DNA from: Chiua virens
Lineage: Eukaryota; Basidiomycota; Agaricomycetes; Boletales; Boletaceae
Assembly (NCBI GenBank): GCA_019787685.1
Contig: JAHNUO010000044.1
Location: 62,001-126,000 of the forward strand
Direction: 5' to 3'
DNA length: 64,000 nucleotides
This document shows, piece after piece, positions 60,070-64,000 of the stretch. Every line of letters starts with the position of its first letter. The stretch's first letter is position 1. The notes below the pieces were generated by a model that was not told the DNA's origin, did no database searches, and saw only the letters and a program-made list of their open reading frames with translations. The translations under genes and the position numbers were made by a program.

Positions 60070-63000
60070 ATGTCTATCACCCCTGGTGTTAACAACATCG
60101 TCATTCCTATGTTCGCTGGACAGGGAACGACAAGAACGAGCCTGAAGCAAGCTGCCTACCAGGCAATGCGTGACGCAGGTTCCCCCACAGGTTCTCTCCT
60201 CCTCTCTTCATGCCTAGATGTCTTCCTCGCAGAACTCGCAGCTCTAACCCCTGCGGAACTCGATCAGAGCGGCATATGTCCATCTGACTTTGATCATCCT
60301 TGTCGTTTGCTTGTACCCTACGACAAATACCTCAAAAATCATATCATCTCTGGAACCTTTCTTTTCCTCGCACAAGTATTACGCTATCAGTCCTACGCAC
60401 AAGACACTTCTCGTTCTCTTTCGGATCTTCTCAGACTCAACATCATCCACGACGTCGGAGTCCTCGGCTTATCTTCTGGAATATTCCCCGCTTGTGTTGT
60501 AGCTACATCCTACAATCCACTTTCCTATATCACCACTGCGGTTGAAACTTTTCGTTTGGTATTTTGGATCGCCTTGCGCGTCTTACAGTTTACGAGAAAA
60601 TTACTCGAGAAAAAACCCGTAGACCCTTCTCTTCCCTGGAGCGTCTCTTGCGTCGGTTTGACCAAGGTCGATGTCGAGCAGCACATCACCCAGTTTGAGC
60701 AAAAGGTGATAATTCGGAAAATGCATTCTTTTCTTTGACTAATTTCATTTGTTTAGTATTGCCCAGTCCCCTCGCTTCGCGTCACCGCGGTCCTTGATGA
60801 TAGGAACGTGACTGTCACCGGTCGACCAGATTTTTTGGTCAAGTTTTCGACCTTCGTATCTCGGCACTGCGCTGTACATCCCACGACAATGGATGCCCTT
60901 TACCACTCCCCCTTACATTACCCAGATACTCGAGACCGCATTTTACTAGACATTCGGGAGCGGAAAATCCGGTTTCCAGATTATCAAGATATCCGGTGTC
61001 CCATCAGATCAACGTTATCTGGAGATATATTGATGCCTAGTCCCGATTGTCCATCGCTCGTCGATCTCGTGGTCAACTTGGTGCTTATCCATCCTGTAAA
61101 CTGGGATTTCGTCATAAAGAAAGTGGCGTCCGTCGTCCCCGCCGACGTGCGGCTTGTGGCTCTCAATATAGGTCCCGGATTGGGTACTCTCCGCGCGCTC
61201 TCTCGAGTCGTGCCTGAAGGCGTACTGTGTTCCATCGACGCCACTTCGGAAACGCAGAGAGAAACCGATCCCGCCACTGCGAAGCAGGAACCTATCGCAG
61301 TCATTGGTATGGCAGGTCAAACGCCGGGCGCCGCTAACACTACTCAATTATGGGAAATACTAGAACGAGGTATCAATACCGTTTCAAAGGTTAGGATCAG
61401 TAATAATAAAGCATATCTTAGGACGACTGATGCGTCTATCTAGATCCCGGACGATCGTTTTACCTTTCCTTTGTGTACCGCGGTCGACCTCGGATCGTCT
61501 CATTGCGAGACGAGGGTAGAAACAGGCAATTTCATCAGTGATGTCGCCAACTTCGATCACAGGTTTTTCAAAATCTCGCCTCGGGAGGCGAAGAGCATGG
61601 ATCCTCAACAACGTATCCTTCTACATACGGCCTATGAAGCTCTTGAGAGTGCGGGATACGTTCCCGACGCAACTCCCTGTTTTCAACGTGCCACATTTGG
61701 CTGTTATATCGGAGCAGCGACCCAAGACTATGCTGAAAATCTTGCCGACAACATTGACATTCACTATAGCACCGGTGGGTCTTCAGATGGCCTTACATAT
61801 CTAGACCACAAGATTTGACGTTATCTTAAGGTACATTGAGAGCGTTCCTGAGTGGTCGCATATCGTACGCCATGCAATTTGAAGGTCCATCAGTTGTAGT
61901 CGATACTGCATGCTCATCTTCTATTGTGGCTATCCATCAAGCATGTCGAGCGCTGATGCTCAAAGATTGCGATGCGGCACTCGCAGGTGGCGTAAACGTC
62001 ATCACCAATCCCAACGTACGTACGTAATACGGAGCTCGGTGTGTATGATTAACGTCTGGCATAGATGTTCGTTGGCTTAGAGCGGGGCCACTTTCTGAGT
62101 CCTTCTGGCCAGTGCAAATCGTTCGATGCATCTGCGGACGGTTATTCCAGAGGAGAAGGTTGTTGTTTGTTTGTCCTAAAGCGACTGAGTGACGCTATCA
62201 CGGAGAACGACAACATCATGGGCGTTATTCGAGGTACGGAAGTGAACCAAAGTGGTCTGGCATTGTCAATCACCCACCCACACTGCCCTACGCAAGCCAA
62301 TCTCTTCAAAACACTCTTCAGGAATTCTGGTATTTGCCCCAGTCGCGTCAGCATCGTCGAAGCTCATGGTACTGGAACACAACTCGGCGATTCGTGCGAG
62401 GTCGCAAGCATACGTTCGGTTCTTTCCCAGAGACGAACGCGGGACGAACCGCTTCACATCACCTCGATCAAAGCCAACATTGGTCACCTGGAGGCCGCCT
62501 CCGGAGCAGTAGGACTCTGCAAGCTTCTGCTGATGTTGCAACACAATGTCATTCCTGCTCAAATATCATTGAAGACACTCAATCCCCTCATCGATCCCTT
62601 GGATATCGACAACACTGTCATCAATACAGTTCCAATTCCATGGGTGGTTGAAGCCGCTCCTCGAGTTGCCGTGCTCAACAATTTTGGCGCGTCTGGTTCG
62701 AACGGAGCATTAATACTCGAGGAGTACATAAAACCTACTCGTCCCTCGAACACCGTATCATTGGTATTCGGCCTTTCTGCCAAGTCAGTCGGAGCGCTAG
62801 AACGTCTTCGATCTCGATGTATGCAGTGGCTCAGCGATGCTCGGAACCATGATGCGCCTTTTGGCGACATTGCATACACGGCTACAGCTCGTCGCCAGCT
62901 TTACCCTTTCCGATTGTCAGTTACTGTGGAGGACAAAGATCAGTTGATACGAGCGCTTGCCGTGACGTCCGTCACTCACGTCGAGCGGCATGGGGGTCAA

Positions 63001-64000
63001 GTCGTCTTCGTTTTCTCCGGACAAGGAAGCCAGTATCTCGACATGGGTACTTCTCTTTATGCCACGTCGCCGGTCTTTAGGAGCTGTATTGATCGCTGTC
63101 AACGCTTCCTTCTTTCACTCGGGTATCCCGGTATCATCCCTGTTATCTCGTCAGAGAATTCCGACTACGCTCTTGGGACAAACGATGAGTTCGAAGCTTA
63201 TCAGTGTGCAGTACTCGCTGTCGAGTTCGCTCTGGCTACTCTGTGGAAGCATTGGGGTGTGATTCCTGCCGGAGTCATTGGTCAAAGGTGAGCTAACGAC
63301 TTCCCTTGAATACGAACATATGCTGAATGCCGGCTTCAGCCTTGGAGAGTATGCCGCAATGGTTACAGCAGACGTCCTGTCCATCGAGACTGCGTTATCA
63401 ATCGTGGCGAAGAGGGCTCGTTTAATGTCTCAGGCATGCGTTGTTGGGAGAACAGGGATGGTCTCTGTCGCCCTTGCATCCGCGCAGGTTCAAGAAATTT
63501 TGACGACGCATGCATCATTTTCGAACGTGGCGGTGGCCTGCGTAAATACAGAGTCTTCTTGCGTGGTCTCGGGTCCCGTTGATCAATTACGAATGTTTAC
63601 GACCCATCTGGCCGGCGTATTCGGTTGCAAGACAGTCGTTCTTCAGGTCCCCCTCGGCTTCCATTCGTCCGCTATGGATCCAATTTTAAACGATCTCAGG
63701 GACCATGTCGCAACCCTTCCGGTCCATCCCCCCTCTATCCCTATTGCATCGAACGTAACTGGAACTGTCGTTCCGGTGGGGGACGGACTGGTTTTCCAAG
63801 CGGACTACTTTGTGAAGCACTGCCGTCAGCCGGTCTTGTTTTCCCGCGGACTGCGCGAACTGGCACAATATCTGGATTCCTCCAAAATCGAAGTATGGAT
63901 TGACGTAAGCCCCCATGCAATCTGTTTGCCGATGATCGAGACGACGTTGTGTCTTCCCTCGATGCTCAAAGAAATACCGGCATGGAAAACGTTGATGGGC
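60070..64000 (+). CDS. non-reducing type I polyketide synthase (SAT-KS-AT...), 3' part cut by window end
   Basis: Exons 60070..60705, 60757..61389, 61444..61774, 61831..62015, 62065..63287 and 63340..64000 give 1223 residues so far. SAT (starter-unit transacylase) domain: FAGQGTT near the start and nucleophile motif GLSSG (133-137). KS starts at [15 protein letters not shown] (about 390) with Cys in DTACSSS (about 560), the first His in [11 protein letters not shown] and the second in [12 protein letters not shown]. Malonyl-Co[22 protein letters not shown] with the nucleophile Ser (about 1003), and GFHSSAMDP. In non-reducing synthases PT, ACP and TE domains would follow beyond the window. Basidiomycete relatives make orsellinic acid-type aromatics. 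The residue before the AT nucleophile is Gln (GQS), not the usual His (GHS). Confidence 0.92.

Noticed and set aside
1..64000. tRNA or rRNA genes and CRISPR arrays
   Set aside because: No B-box with a foldable cloverleaf, no rRNA-like segment and no regularly spaced repeats were found by eye; a tRNAscan run could still reveal one.

Overview
The window is eukaryotic, most likely the nuclear genome of an Agaricomycete (mushroom-forming basidiomycete). The reasons: dense genes on both strands, many 45-65 nt introns with gt..ag ends, and products typical of that group (SAT-KS-AT polyketide synthase, tyrosine-kinase-like kinases with an HGDL loop, basidiomycete-only small proteins, a Dicer). No prokaryotic operon, CRISPR array, rRNA or tRNA gene was seen. 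I assembled gene models by hand, joining exons at splice sites; in almost every model the exon lengths add up to a multiple of three and the joined protein reads through conserved family motifs.

Layout, left to right. 0.9-5 kb: an ICMT-like methyltransferase (-) and a 16-exon class II DAHP synthase (+). 5.1-8.9 kb: a 15-exon HECT ubiquitin ligase of the HUL5/UBE3C type (-). 9.6-13.2 kb: two decayed genes, a quinone oxidoreductase/ADH-type pseudogene (+) and a Tat-SF1/CUS2 splicing-factor pseudogene (-), on either side of a small conserved gene of unknown function. 13.3-18 kb: a GST, a kinase with a damaged DFG motif and a voltage-gated K+ channel (all -). 18.4-23 kb: a complete Dicer-like RNase III (+). 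23.8-26.8 kb: an auxilin/SWA2 protein (-). 27.3-31.6 kb: three related copies, one apparently complete and two partial, of a membrane-anchored coiled-coil/Cys-Trp protein family.

32.6-38 kb: an HNH-type protein, a conserved 204-aa protein and a dihydroneopterin aldolase-type protein. 38.5-45 kb: two tandem JEN1-type carboxylate transporters with the same 14-exon structure. 46-50.2 kb: the rRNA/tRNA cytidine acetyltransferase KRE33/NAT10 (-). 51.6-57.5 kb: a Cys-motif protein, a URC1-type GTP cyclohydrolase II and a long low-complexity protein. 60.07 kb to the window edge: the first 1223 residues of a non-reducing polyketide synthase, cut by the end of the window.

Most genes are independent housekeeping or accessory loci and not one pathway. 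The points worth a second look are the unknown multi-copy family at 27-31 kb, the tandem transporter pair, the two adjacent pseudogenes, several non-GT splice donors, and enzymes with altered signature residues (kinase, HNH protein, PKS acyltransferase).
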